Positions 34,901 through 45,052 of a stretch of 64,000 nt of DNA are shown here, in pieces. Each line of letters starts with the position of its first letter. Positions within the stretch are counted from its first letter, which is position 1. Source of the DNA: Siphonodentalium dalli (Eukaryota; Mollusca; Scaphopoda; Gadilida; Siphonodentaliidae); contig CP136064.1 in the NCBI GenBank assembly GCA_032622095.1, positions 49,298,073 to 49,362,072 on the forward strand, in the 5' to 3' direction. The position numbers were made by a program, and so were the translations under genes. Below the pieces are notes generated by a model. It searched no databases and was not told the origin of the DNA. It saw only the letters and a list, made by a program, of their open reading frames with translations.

Positions 34901-37900
34901 ATCCGGGTGATGACCATGGTTAGACCTACACTACATGTACTTACAATTATCCGGGTGATGACCATGGTTAGGCTTATACTACTTACAATTATCCGGGTGA
35001 TGACCATGGTTAGGCCTATACTACGTGTACTTACAATTATCCGGGTGATGACCATGGTTAGGCCTATACTACGTGTACTTACAATTATCCGGGTGATGAC
35101 CATGGTTAGGCCTACACTACATGTACTTTCAATTATCCGGGTGATGACCATGGTTAGGCCTATACTATGTGTACTTACAATTATCCGGGTGATGACCATG
35201 GTTAGACCTACACTACATGTACTTACAATTATCCGGGTGGTGACCATGGTTAGGCCTATACTACTTACAATTATCCGGGTGATGACCATGGTTAGGCCTA
35301 CACTACATGTACTTACAATTATCCGGGTGATGACCATGGTTAGGCCTATACTACGTGTACTTACAATTATCCGGGTGATGACCATGGTTAGGCCTACACT
35401 ACATGTACTTACAATTATCCGGGTGATGACCATGGTTAGGCCTATACTATGTGTACTTACAATTATCCGGGTGATGACCATGGTTAGACCTACACTACAT
35501 GTACTTACAATTATCCGGGTGATGACCATGGTTAGGTTTATACTACGTGTACTTACAATTATCCGGGTGATGACCATGGTTAGACCTACACTACATGTAC
35601 TTACAATTATCCGGGTGATGACCATGGTTAGGCCTATACTACGTGTACTTACAATTATCCGGGTGATGACCATGGTTAGGCCTATACTACGTGTACTTAC
35701 AATTATCCGGGTGATGACCATGGTTAGGCCTATACTACGTGTACTTACAATTATCCGGGTGATGACCATGGTTAGGCCTATACTACGTGTACTTACAATT
35801 ATCCGGGTGATGACCATGGTTAGGCCTATACTACTTACAATTATCCGGGTGATGACCATGGTTAGGCCTACACTACATGTACTTACAATTATCCGGGTGA
35901 TGACCATGGTTAGGCCTATACTACGTGTACTTACAATTATCCGGGTGATGACCATGGTTAGGCCTATACTACTTACAATTATCCGGGTGATGACCATGGT
36001 TAGGCCTAATGTACTTACAATTATCCGGGTGATGACCATGGTTAGGCCTATACTACTTACAATTATCTGGGTGATGACCATGGTTAGGCCTATACTACTT
36101 ACAATTATCCGGGTGATGACCATGGTTAGGCCTATACTACTTACAATTATCCGGGTGATGACCATGGTTAGGTTTATACTACTTACAATTATCCGGGTGA
36201 TGACCATGGTTAGGCCTACACTACTTACAATTATCCGGGTGATGACCATGGTTAGGCCTATACTACGTGTACTTACAATTATCCGGGTGATGACCATGGT
36301 TAGGCCTACACTACTTACAATTATCCGGGTGATGACCATGGTTAGGCCTATACTACTTACACTTATCCGGGTGATGACCATGGTTAGGCCTATACTACGT
36401 GTACTTACAATTATCCGGGTGATGACCATGGTTAGGCCTACACTACTTACAATTATCCGGGTGATGACCATGGTTAGGCCTATACTACTTACAATTATCC
36501 GGGTGATGACCATGGTTAGGCCTATACTACTTACAATTATCCGGGTGATGACCATGGTTAGGCCTACACTACGTGTACTTACAATTATCCGGGTGATGAC
36601 CATGGTTAGGTTTATACTACATGTACTTACAATTATCCGGGTGATGACCATGGTTAGGCCTATACTACGTGTACTTACAATTATCCGGGTGATGACCATG
36701 GTTAGGCCTATACTACTTACAATTATCCGGGTGATGACCATGGTTAGGCCTATACTACTTACAATTATCCGGGTGATGACCATGTTTAGGCCTACACTAC
36801 ATGTACTTACAATTATCCGGGTGATGACCATGGTTAGGCCTATACTACGTGTACTTACAATTATCCGGGTGATGACCATGGTTAGGCCTATACTACTTAC
36901 AATTATCCGGGTGATGACCATGGTTAGGCCTATACTACTTACAATTATCCGGGTGATGACCATGGTTAGGCCTATACTACTTACAATTATCCGGGTGATG
37001 ACCATGGTTAGGCCTATACTACGTGTACTTACAATTATCCGGGTGATGACCATGGTTAGGCCTACACTACTTACAATTATCCGGGTGATGACCATGGTTA
37101 GGCCTATACTACTTACAATTATCCGGGTGATGACCATGGTTAGGCCTATACTACTTACAATTATCCGGGTGATGACCATGGTTAGGCCAACACTACGTGT
37201 ACTTACAATTATCCGGGTGATGACCATGGTTAGGTTTATACTACATGTACTTACAATTATCCGGGTGATGACCATGGTTAGGCCTATACTACGTGTACTT
37301 ACAATTATCCGGGTGATGACCATGGTTAGGCCTATACTACTTACAATTATCCGGGTGATGACCATGGTTAGGCCAACACTACGTGTACTTACAATTATCC
37401 GGGTGATGACCATGGTTAGGTTTATACTACATGTACTTACAATTATCCGGGTGATGACCATGGTTAGGCCTATACTACGTGTACTTACAATTATCCGGGT
37501 GATGACCATGGTTAGGCCTATACTATTTACAATTATCCGGGTGATGACCATGGTTAGGCCTATACTACTTACAATTATCCGGGTGATGACCATGGTTAGG
37601 CCTACACTACATGTACTTACAATTATCCGGGTGATGACCATGGTTAGGCCTATACTACGTGTACTTACAATTATCCGGGTGATGACCATGGTTAGGCCTA
37701 TACTACGTGTACTTACAATTATCCGGGTGATGACCATGGTTAGGTTTATACTCTTCTCCTAACTCAGTTGGCTGCGGCTCTGTTAAAGTAGTGTTTGTAG
37801 TGGAGATGGTAGTTGTTTCACTGTCTGAAATACAATAAACCAGGTATGACAATGTTAGAAGTTTCATCCAGAGATGTGACAATTCCGACAATAGTCCCGG

Positions 37901-40582
37901 GCGGGAAGGTCACATATGTCCGATAGAGTGAACCATGGTCCTAAGTTTAATTCTGTTGCTCAGGCACAATTTAGTTTATTTCATTAGGCTGAATTCCATC
38001 TCACTTGACACAGGACGCCTGCACTCATTATGGAAGGCATTACAATGCCAGAGACAGCTTATGGGTCATCACCATCAATCCTGATTATAGTGTGTCTTTC
38101 ATTTGCAGAATGAGGTCCCCAGAGGGTGAATTTAGTGACGCTATCCCACAATGGGCTAGCATCACTAAATTCACCCTCTGAGGACATCATTCTGCTTATG
38201 CCTCATTCTTCTCTGGAAAGTTTCTTTATTATTAAATTTCTATAGAAACTTGGATTCTATTTCTTTTTTAGGTTAGTTTCTCTATATAATTTCCCCAAAT
38301 CGAGGTTCCCAATGGGTGTACATCACAATTTTCATTTGGGAACTTCAATCTAATCCTAGATCTCCCATAGCAGTTGAGGCCTAAGCAGAATGAGGTCCCC
38401 AGAGGGTGAATTTAGTGATGCTAGCCTGCTATGCAGGATAGCGTCACTAAATTCACCCACTGGGGACCTCATTCTGCAAATGACAGGCACACTAAACTCA
38501 GGCTTGATCACAATCAGGTGTCAATTTCATGAACAACTTTAAATCCAACTTTAAAGACATTTTGTAGACTTAATTAATTGTATAAATGCAATCAGTTAGT
38601 ATAATAATGCATCCCGAATAATGTTATAAATATTTGTGCGTAGTTCAACCATTCCGTTCTCTAAAATGGTATAGTTGTGGTTGGTATTTTCGATAATCTT
38701 AGTTCATTGGTACATTCTTCCAATGGGGATAGTGTTTGTAAACTAACTGTTTGGTTTTATACATTCAACTAAGTCCACAATATGCCTTTAATGTTTGAGT
38801 CCCGATTATTTCTATACAGAGTCAGTGTTATTGACTATTGTTGGCAAGAAATACAACCCAAAATATATATATTGCACCAGGATACAGAACAGCTGTGGCC
38901 TAGGAGTGTCCACCAAGTGATAGAGATTCTCAAATTCACCCCAAGATATCCCCTTATTACCAAAAATGTATTAAAATAAAAAACAAGGAGAAATAGTTAT
39001 TCCCCTTCCATCCAGAATAATAGAATGGCAGTACAGTCCAGATCAAAATTAAGCACAGAACCACTCAGAACACACGTTGATACCATGACAAAAAACAGAT
39101 TCACAGTTTATTCAACCGGATAAGTTGATAATACAATGTTTTGGGCTTCCTCTTTCAAATGTTATATAATATATAATATGTTGTGTATAATGGGGATTCA
39201 AACATTATAGTGGTACTCAATCTGATTTGATGGTCCCCATATCATCAGATTCCAACAACAACAATATTTTTTAAAATGCCGCTTCAGTTATAAGAATCGA
39301 TTAATTGCCCAAACATAATGCTAACCACAGTCAACTATAGTATAAAATTGCCCAAAACTTATTATTTATCAACATTTTGTTTAACGAAATTTTACCGGTT
39401 TGTTCAATATCTGAAACAAAAAGGCCACGTGATTTTAGAGTTAACCCTTTACCCAACAGAACGGCCCTGTGCCAATGCATTCTCTTATATATGCGAGTCG
39501 ACCATAGGTCGCCTCGCATATATAAGAGAATGCATTGGCTTAACACATTAAAAATTATAAAATTGTTAAAGAATGTAAGAAAAAATGGTAAAAAGTGTTA
39601 AAAAGGCCAATTTTTTAGGCCAATGCATTCTCTTATATATGCGAGGCGACCTATGGTCGACTCGCATATATAAGAGAATGCATTGGCACAGGGCATAACT
39701 ATAACCATCACAATGTGGTCAATGAGCCGGCTCCAATGATATCCATATTTGTATGGTTTTATTGAGACAGACCGAAGATATTTTAGGCTGTTGAAGCTTT
39801 ATTTGGCCGGTTTTGGCCGTTTTGTTGGGTAAAGGGTTAACCATCTTCATCCGCAATTTGGTCCGAGACTGTATTCTCGTCGACTTTTACTGGACCACTA
39901 AACATATTGGTGGTGAAAAATAATATATTTCAAAAATCGATTTATGATCACTCTGAGCTTTGATGGGTGGGTTCCTCAACTCGAATCAAATATTTTTTAC
40001 CCCCGAAGTCAAGGAAATAGTAATTTGTGAGCGTTAATTCTGATTATGCAACTTTAAGAGGGCCTTTATTCTTTAATAATAGTAATAGTCACTATTATTA
40101 CTGAAACTCCAACCACATTGGTTTTATATCATAAAACAACATCAGACTAAATATTTAGTTTCTATTTCCATGGTAAGCATGTGGAAATTATTCCACTAAT
40201 TATGAAAAATCTAGATATAAGAGTGAAGATGTATGTTGTCCACATTCACAACAAGTAAGTGAAGGTACAGTAATGCCCTAAATAATAGACTCCTTAACCA
40301 CAGCAGAATTATGGGTAACTTTTCAGGATTTAGTCGGAAATATGGCTTGTTGCCATTCATCGGAAAGCTGTATTTTGCGAGTCGATTATTTAGGGCATTA
40401 CTGTAATTTGTTGAGTAATACTATCAGAGCTTTGCTAATCCATCGACCCAGTAAAGTTTTTCACTTTAATATAATCTAATGACTTACCTGTAAATAAGAA
40501 CATGAGGATTATGAGAATAAATGATAGCAGCATTCCATGTAGATTCATCATATGAAGGCAGTGTTAAAGAAATATCTGACAC
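25858..40582 (-). CDS. Small secreted cysteine-rich peptide (3 exons, satellite in intron 2)
   Basis: Exons 40488-40582 (coding from 40551), 37717-37824 and 25858-25979 join in frame through two phase-1 introns to a 97-residue product. Residues 1-21 form a signal peptide (MMNLHG, then a hydrophobic core ending LFT). Residues 22-46 are Thr/Glu-rich (likely O-glycosylated or a pro-region), then YKPNHGHHPDN. The last exon has six cysteines at about 64, 70, 72, 80, 85 and 87 (C-x5-C-x-C-x7-C-x4-C-x-C). The layout suggests an extracellular three-disulphide peptide; the spacing loosely recalls EB or EGF-type modules or invertebrate defence peptides, but I do not recognise the family. The donors are GTAAGT and the acceptors TTTCAG. 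The donor of exon 2 is the edge of a 10.9-kb satellite. The gene model is inferred from splice signals and frame, with no transcript. Confidence 0.7.
26009..26104. mobile_element. TC fragment (left half)
   Basis: TACAGTACTGCCCTAAATAA and the AGCAGAATTATGGGTAA arm are present up to CCATTCATCGG; the right arm is missing. Lies in intron 2 of the cysteine-rich gene. Confidence 0.65.
26105..26822. other. Intron 2 sequence left of the satellite
   Basis: Contains a (TA)n microsatellite at about 26391-26408 and a following TTTGGCAAGTTTATAACTTT-type segment. No exon seen. The sequence abutting the satellite on the - strand, GTAAGTAGGCATTTC, may be the original intron start. Confidence 0.4.
26823..37752. 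repeat. 10.9-kb satellite of 42/48-bp units derived from an exon-intron junction
   Basis: Roughly 240 head-to-tail units, each built on ACTTACAATTATCCGGGTGA then TGACCATGGTTAGGCCTATA and CT (42 bp). Many carry six extra bases (ACGTGT) before ACTTAC (48 bp). On the - strand the unit is the last 36 nt of exon 2 of the cysteine-rich gene (AGTATAAACCTAACCATGG to GATAATT) followed by GTAAGT, its 5' splice site, or GTAAGTACACGT. Variants are few: CCGGG/CTGGG, ACGTGT/ATGTGT/ACATGT, GGCCTATA/GGCTTATA/GGTTTATA, and a CTAATGTAC form. The leftmost unit (26823-26870) is the most diverged. Since 42 and 48 are multiples of three and two strands lack stops in one frame, open frames of about 3630 residues run in both directions. 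I read these as by-products. Confidence 0.97.
28131..36755. repeat. Higher-order duplication in the satellite, period 4290 bp
   Basis: About 28131-32430 is repeated at about 32421-36755. Rare marker units recur exactly 4290 nt apart: CCGTGTGA at 29052/33342, GTACTTTCAA at 30833/35123, TTACACTTATCC at 32068/36358. The match begins near 28141 and ends near 36757. One difference I noticed is CTGGG at 28580 against CCGGG at 32870. A third, shorter relative of the block (about 770 bp) lies at 26907-27690, offset 2172 from the first copy. Confidence 0.9.
37717..37824 (-). CDS. Cysteine-rich gene, exon 2 (Thr-rich, satellite progenitor)
   Basis: 108 nt, phase 1 at both ends. The acceptor TTGTATTTCAG precedes 37824, and the donor GATAATT|GTAAGT places the end at 37717. 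It encodes a Thr/Glu-rich stretch, then YKPNHGHHPDN. The last 36 nt (37717-37752) are the satellite unit itself. Using any later copy of the donor would include an in-frame TAG, so only this first donor gives the full peptide. Confidence 0.7.
38076..38506. mobile_element. hA copy (intron 1 of the cysteine-rich gene)
   Basis: CAATCCTGATTATAGTGTG left end and CACTAAACTCAGGCTTG right end, with the 8-bp duplication ATCACCAT/ATCACAAT at 38068-38075 and 38507-38514. Both foldback arms and the spacer are intact. Confidence 0.85.
38515..39190. other. Intron 1 sequence, no exon seen
   Basis: AT-rich single-copy-looking DNA between the hA element and repeat K. I see no paired splice sites with an open frame. 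Confidence 0.35.
39200..40075. repeat. Interspersed repeat K, copy 2, split by PB-a
   Basis: Left part 39200-39440 and right part 39841-40075 align to consecutive parts of copy 3 (42252-42720). Shared blocks include GGTCCCCATATCATCA, CCAACAACAACAA, GGTGGGTTCCT and ATAGTAATTTG.GAGCGTTAA. The interruption is exactly the PB-a element. Confidence 0.75.
39441..39840. mobile_element. PB-a copy 3 with two hairpins, inserted in repeat K
   Basis: TTAACCCTTTACCCAACA to TGTTGGGTAAAGGGTTAA with TTAA on both sides. Hairpins are at about 39470-39540 and 39622-39690. The unoccupied site appears in repeat K copy 3 (TTTTAGAGCTATCCATCTTC). Confidence 0.9.
40266..40405. mobile_element. TC copy 5, internally deleted
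   Basis: TACAGTAATGCCCTAAATAA left end and TTAGGGCATTACTGTA right end; most of the right arm is missing after GGAAAGCTGTATTTT. It lies about 80 nt from the donor of the signal-peptide exon. Confidence 0.75.
40488..40582 (-). CDS. Cysteine-rich gene, exon 1 (signal peptide)
   Basis: Donor TTTACAG|GTAAGT ends the exon at 40488; the ATG is at 40551, with a second ATG directly after it. It encodes 21 residues with a strong hydrophobic core (LLSFILIILMFLF). Upstream, TTCTCTCACACAG at 40583-40595 is a good acceptor, so the 5' UTR probably has a further exon to the right, not identified. Confidence 0.7.
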
Positions 40583-40612
40583 CTGTGTGAGAGAAACAAG
40601 TCGTTATACAAC

Positions 40613-41993
40613 AGCTGGCATACCCCCCCCCCCCCCCCCCCCCCACGGTGACGAATTGAAACATAATACTAACACTTCACTGAAACCTTTGTAATGGTGA
40701 ACATCTCTACCAAATTTCATTGAGATCCTATAACCAATGCGTCGCGTCAGAACTAAACTGTTCTACTGTATCTCCATTTTGGCGGAAAATGAGATGTTGG
40801 TATCTTTCGATTCGGTGCAGGATTTCCTGTCTGAAAATCACCAGATATCATGTATAACGCATTCCAAATTTGAATGAGAGGCTGTGTAAATCTGTTCCTT
40901 CTCAAAAACTCACTTTTTTGACAGTGCTATATTGTTCTATCTCCACTGTGGACCAATGAATCTATTTATCTTGTACGACGTGATTAAATAAATTTTAGTG
41001 CTAAAATGTTGTATCTCTAACATTCAATAGAAAGCAATGGAACCCGAACTTGGCAGAGTGCCAGCGAAGTGACTAGTTGGAAATAATGCTTTATCACTCC
41101 TAGTTATGAACATCTTATTTCTTGGATAATTATTTGGTTAAAATAAGACAGAAAATGGCGTGATTTGAGAAATTTTTGCATGTTTATATGAATAAAAAAC
41201 ACGAAAACCACTATAGCACAGAAAAAAAAGGATTTTTTTTACACAAATTGTTTCTCCAAAGTGTTTTTTTAGTGATTACACCCAAGTTATCATATGTTTT
41301 GTCGCAAAGGTCGACATTTAATAATAATTTTACTACAACTATCATATCCGCTGTGTACTATCTTCCAAAACAGAATGAGAGCATGTGACCCAGGGCTCAA
41401 AACTTTAAACTCGATTTCCCACAAAAATGAAAATATGGAGATAGAACACTACAGTTCTGATGCGACAAATGGTTGAGATACTCAGGCAAGAGACATTTTT
41501 TCCCGATAAACAAAGGATAACTCTAAAACCGAAAATACAAACCTCATTGAGCACTCTTGTAAAAGCATTCGTGATTGTGAACCTACATGCAAATTTGATT
41601 GACATCTGATAAACCATGCTGACAAATCTGCGCAGGTGAAAGAAAACCAGTATTTTCTAATAAATAAAGAAGGATAACTCTAGAATAGAAAACGCAAACA
41701 ATGCAGTCCTAATGGTGAATGTCCATACCAAATTTAATTGACATTCGATACCTGTGGCTGAAAACCGTTATTTCAGATAATAAAGAAGGGTATTTCTAGA
41801 ATGGAAAATGAGAACAACACCATTTAAAACTGTTTGATTATCACTTGTGACGGTGAATATCCTTACCATATTTCATTGAGCTTGGGCAATTAGTGGCAGA
41901 GATATCTCCTCTGATGGACGCTCACACAGACAGACGTAGGGATGGATGGACACATATAATCTGATATACACCCAATCTTTGAGTTATAATAAA
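40613..41993. repeat. Mollusc-type interspersed repeat M, copy 2, with a 22-nt C run
   Basis: Begins GGCATA, then C(22) at 40623-40644, then CCACGGTGACGAATTG, the inverse of the end of repeat M copy 1, where the run is short. The body has degenerate tandem units (TTTCATTGAG, AATAAAGAAGG.TA.CTCTA) and ends CACACAGACAGACGTAGGG to TTGAGTTATAATAA. Homopolymer length is prone to error in assembly. Confidence 0.55.
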
Positions 41994-42073
41994 TTATTAG
42001 GGCATCATGATAAAAGTGAGTTCTCTTGAGTTTGAACCATATCAGTCAAGCTACCATCAGCCAATCAACCACA

Positions 42074-42251
42074 TTAACCCTTTCAGTGCCAAGTCCGATT
42101 TTTGTATCAACCCATATTTCCTTAAGAGCTCTTTCCATCAATGTATCACATTATTATAATCATAAATTTGAAAAATGAATCAATAAATTTGAAAAATGAT
42201 CAAGGAAATATGGGTTGATACAAAAATCGGACTTGGCACTGAAAGGGTTAA
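42074..42251. mobile_element. PB-b copy 4, shell without hairpin core
   Basis: TTAACCCTTTCAGTGCCAAG to CTTGGCACTGAAAGGGTTAA with terminal inverted repeats of about 55 nt (GTCCGATTTTTGTATCAACC inside). The interior is unrelated AT-rich DNA. Where other PB-b copies go from CAACCCATAT into ACCCTGTGCCAATGCATT, this one reads TTCCTTAAGAGC. Confidence 0.85.
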
Positions 42252-42720
42252 AGGTGCTCAATCCGATCAGACGGTCCCCATATCATCAAGTTACAACAAC
42301 AACAACAACAACATTTCTTCAAAATACGTTTTAGTTATCAGAATTGATTAATTACAACAAAATAATGCTAACCACTGTCAACTTTGGTATAAAATATCCC
42401 AAAACGTGTTATTTATCAACATGTTGCTCAATGAAATATGGCGGTATTATCACCTGATTATCACGAAATTTTGCCATATTACCACTTCATTTTAGAGCTA
42501 TCCATCTTCATCTGCAATTTTGTCTGAGACCATCGCCTTGACAATTTTTTTCCAGGCCACAAATAAGAACATATCTCGAGAAATAACGTTTAAAAATTTA
42601 AATCTGATCACTATGACCTTTGATGGGTGGGTTCCTTGTCTCGAATCAAATGTTTTTTACCCCCAAAGCCAACGAAATAGTAATTTGGGAGCGTTAATAA
42701 TTCGGATTATGCATCTTTAA
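42252..42720. repeat. Interspersed repeat K, copy 3
   Basis: Uninterrupted copy from GGTGCTCAATCCGATCAGAC to GCGTTAATAATTCGGATTAT, and the reference for the PB-a insertion in copy 2. It contains (CAA)n and no coding frame. Confidence 0.7.
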
Positions 42721-43154
42721 CATTGATGGCTATGGTGAACTGGAAATTGTATAAATTAATTAGATCTATGTATTTTCGCTTTAAATCTGAAGGCAGAAAT
42801 TTTTGAAAATCTCTAATTTTATTTACTTCTGGTAAGAATCAACTTAATTTGTTTGCAACCAAGTTTAAATGCACTTACCAATGATACTTAAACAGAAAAA
42901 GTCTTCTGAAAGTTGTCTCTAAATTGCAGCAGCGTCAGTTAGTTTTGTGTGGCAAGACATTTACAACCTATATTAAACACAGAATAGATCCTGTGTTCTG
43001 TTTTTTTCACATGTGTGCATATGTTAGTTTAATTTTAAGTTTGACTATGATAAAATAAAATATGATTATTATCATTATTTCATGTCAAGGTAATCAGATG
43101 TAATAAAAAAGTATTTTATTATATTTAGAAAACTGGAAAATATATTTGTACTAG

Positions 43155-43905
43155 CAGGTGACCCGACTTCGTCCGGGCTTTGACCTTGAATTGACAATTT
43201 TGAAGGTCAAGGTCAGGTCAGAGTCACTATTTGACCCGTCCAAAACACTCCCCAGACAAAATTACCCGTGGTATCAAATTTCGTCAAAATCCGTCCAGCA
43301 GTTTTCCCGGCCATAGCTAACAGACAAACAAACAGACAGAAGTCACAAAATATATATTAGATCATTTGTGTGTACCCGTTTCAAGGTGAAGGTCACTTCG
43401 GGCGGAAAAAACTGACCGGATGAAAATCTCCCCCATTCCCAGGAACCCCTAAGTACGAACAGACATAACAATTACCCAACACGCTCATGTCTGTACACAG
43501 ACACAACACGCTCATGTCTGGACACACACACGCTCTAACGCATTTATTAACAATTTTGCCAGCCTTGGGAAGATTCGTAGAAGCGAGTTCTATGCAATGG
43601 AAATGCATGCATATTTCCTATGTAACGGTTTAACAGTGTCTAAACGCTCTTTATCAACGACACTGCGGATACGAACGCTCTTTAACTATCACGCGATTAA
43701 CCCATGAACTACCCATTGCGGTGGTGGGGGATTGGAAAATGAGTGTTCTGACATTCTCAGAAGCGGTACGATGACATTCCATCTGGGATTTTACCCTTAG
43801 ATAGGAAGTTTGGGCTCAATCCGTCCGACAGTTTTCCCGGCCATTGCTAACAGACAAACAACAAACAAACAGACAGAAGTCTCAAAATATATATTAGATT
43901 GTATA
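43155..43905. repeat. Interspersed repeat with two GACAAACAAACAGACAGAAG tails
   Basis: Starts AGCAGGTGACCCGACTTCGT. CAGTTTTCCCGGCCATAGCT followed by AACAGACAAACAAACAGACA and AAAATATATATTAGAT occurs at 43298-43361 and again at 43823-43901. Such ends are common on RTE-like or related non-LTR derivatives in invertebrates; no reverse transcriptase is visible. Confidence 0.5.
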
Positions 43906-44524
43906 TGTAATCATCAAATTTAAAAGTATTTGTATTTTAATCAAATATTTTAGGCATGTAAATGACCCATCACTGTACAAATCATATCTTCGATCCGATA
44001 TTGTGAAAACTTGTGTTTACTTTTAAGAATACCATCTCAAAAAAGATGATGTTAAATGATTAATTGAACCATGAGACATTGATTTTAATTGCGAAATCTT
44101 ACCTTTTGTAATAAGAAGCTATCTATCTACTCCGTTTACATATTATGACTCATTCAAGGACAGGGTGGAATGACACTCCTGAGCAACAAGGTGCCATAAA
44201 GTGGCCTGATCAGCACTCCAAAACTGTCAACACTCATAACTATCAAAGGGGATGTAAATCATTATTGAAATTAAAATAAGGTCATCATTAGGGATTGGGA
44301 CTCATTTGTAAATAGGTTATAGGTCATTCAGTGTGATGCCTTCCCTTTGCTATACCCTGTTATACCATTAGTTTCCCTGATGGGCAGTCACTTGCAGGGA
44401 TGTTCAAATAGAGATTCCCCTCTAGCCATTGTACATGTGATTGTATCTCTAACATCAGAGGTCACGTGATTATACACACTCGTTATTTATAAGTGACCGA
44501 CTTGTGGGAGTGCGGCTATATGTA
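43906..44524. other. No gene recognised
   Basis: No repeat family or exon recognised. Confidence 0.35.
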
Positions 44525-44707
44525 TACAGTAATGCCCTAAATAATCGACTCCTTAACCACAGCAGAATTGTGGGTAACTTTTCAGGATTTAGTCGGAAAT
44601 ATGGCTTGTTGCCATTCATCGGTTGTTGCCATATTTCCGACTAAATCCTGAAAAGTTACCCATAATTCTGCTGTCGTTAAGGAGTCGATTATTTAGGGCA
44701 TTACTGA
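44525..44707. mobile_element. TC copy 6
   Basis: TACAGTAATGCCCTAAATAA to TTATTTAGGGCATTACTGA; the centre is shortened to CATCGGTTGTTGCC. Confidence 0.8.
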
Positions 44708-44825
44708 ACTTATAGATACCGGATGTAATTCTATTTTAAATAACATTTTGCTTGTGTGGATGTGGAATCTCTATATTTGAGAGGTTGGGCTTGTGAGGTA
44801 AATGATAGCATATCATGAATACCAG

Positions 44826-45002
44826 AGAATGCCAGACGACAGATAATAAATTAATAAAAGTGGAGAAGGAGTCCTATATAATGGGATGGAAATGTTCAGA
44901 TAATAAGTTCAATAAACGGCCTGTGGTGGTTCGTTGAACTTAGTATCTGAACATTTCCTATGGAAGCTACTCCTCAGTGAGTATTTAGTAAAGAAATGAT
45001 TA
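44826..45002. mobile_element. PB-d copy 6, left-truncated
   Basis: Retains GACAGATAATAAA, GTCCTATATAATGGG, the central palindrome (AATAAGTTCAATAAACGG) and TATTTAGTAAAGAAATGATT. The left end is lost. Confidence 0.65.
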
Positions 45003-45052
45003 AATAACTTTTGGCAATCAGTTGAGTTATAACTGGTTATAAATTTGAATGG

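Noticed and set aside
26823-37752. CRISPR array
   Set aside because: Units are contiguous with no unique spacers, and the window is clearly from an animal genome.
26821-37762. Giant repeat-protein genes on both strands (3638 and 3625 residues)
   Set aside because: Both frames come from a 42/48-bp satellite with unit lengths divisible by three. They lack introns, unique ends or a recognised domain, and cannot both be selected. The array is better explained as amplified exon-intron junction DNA.
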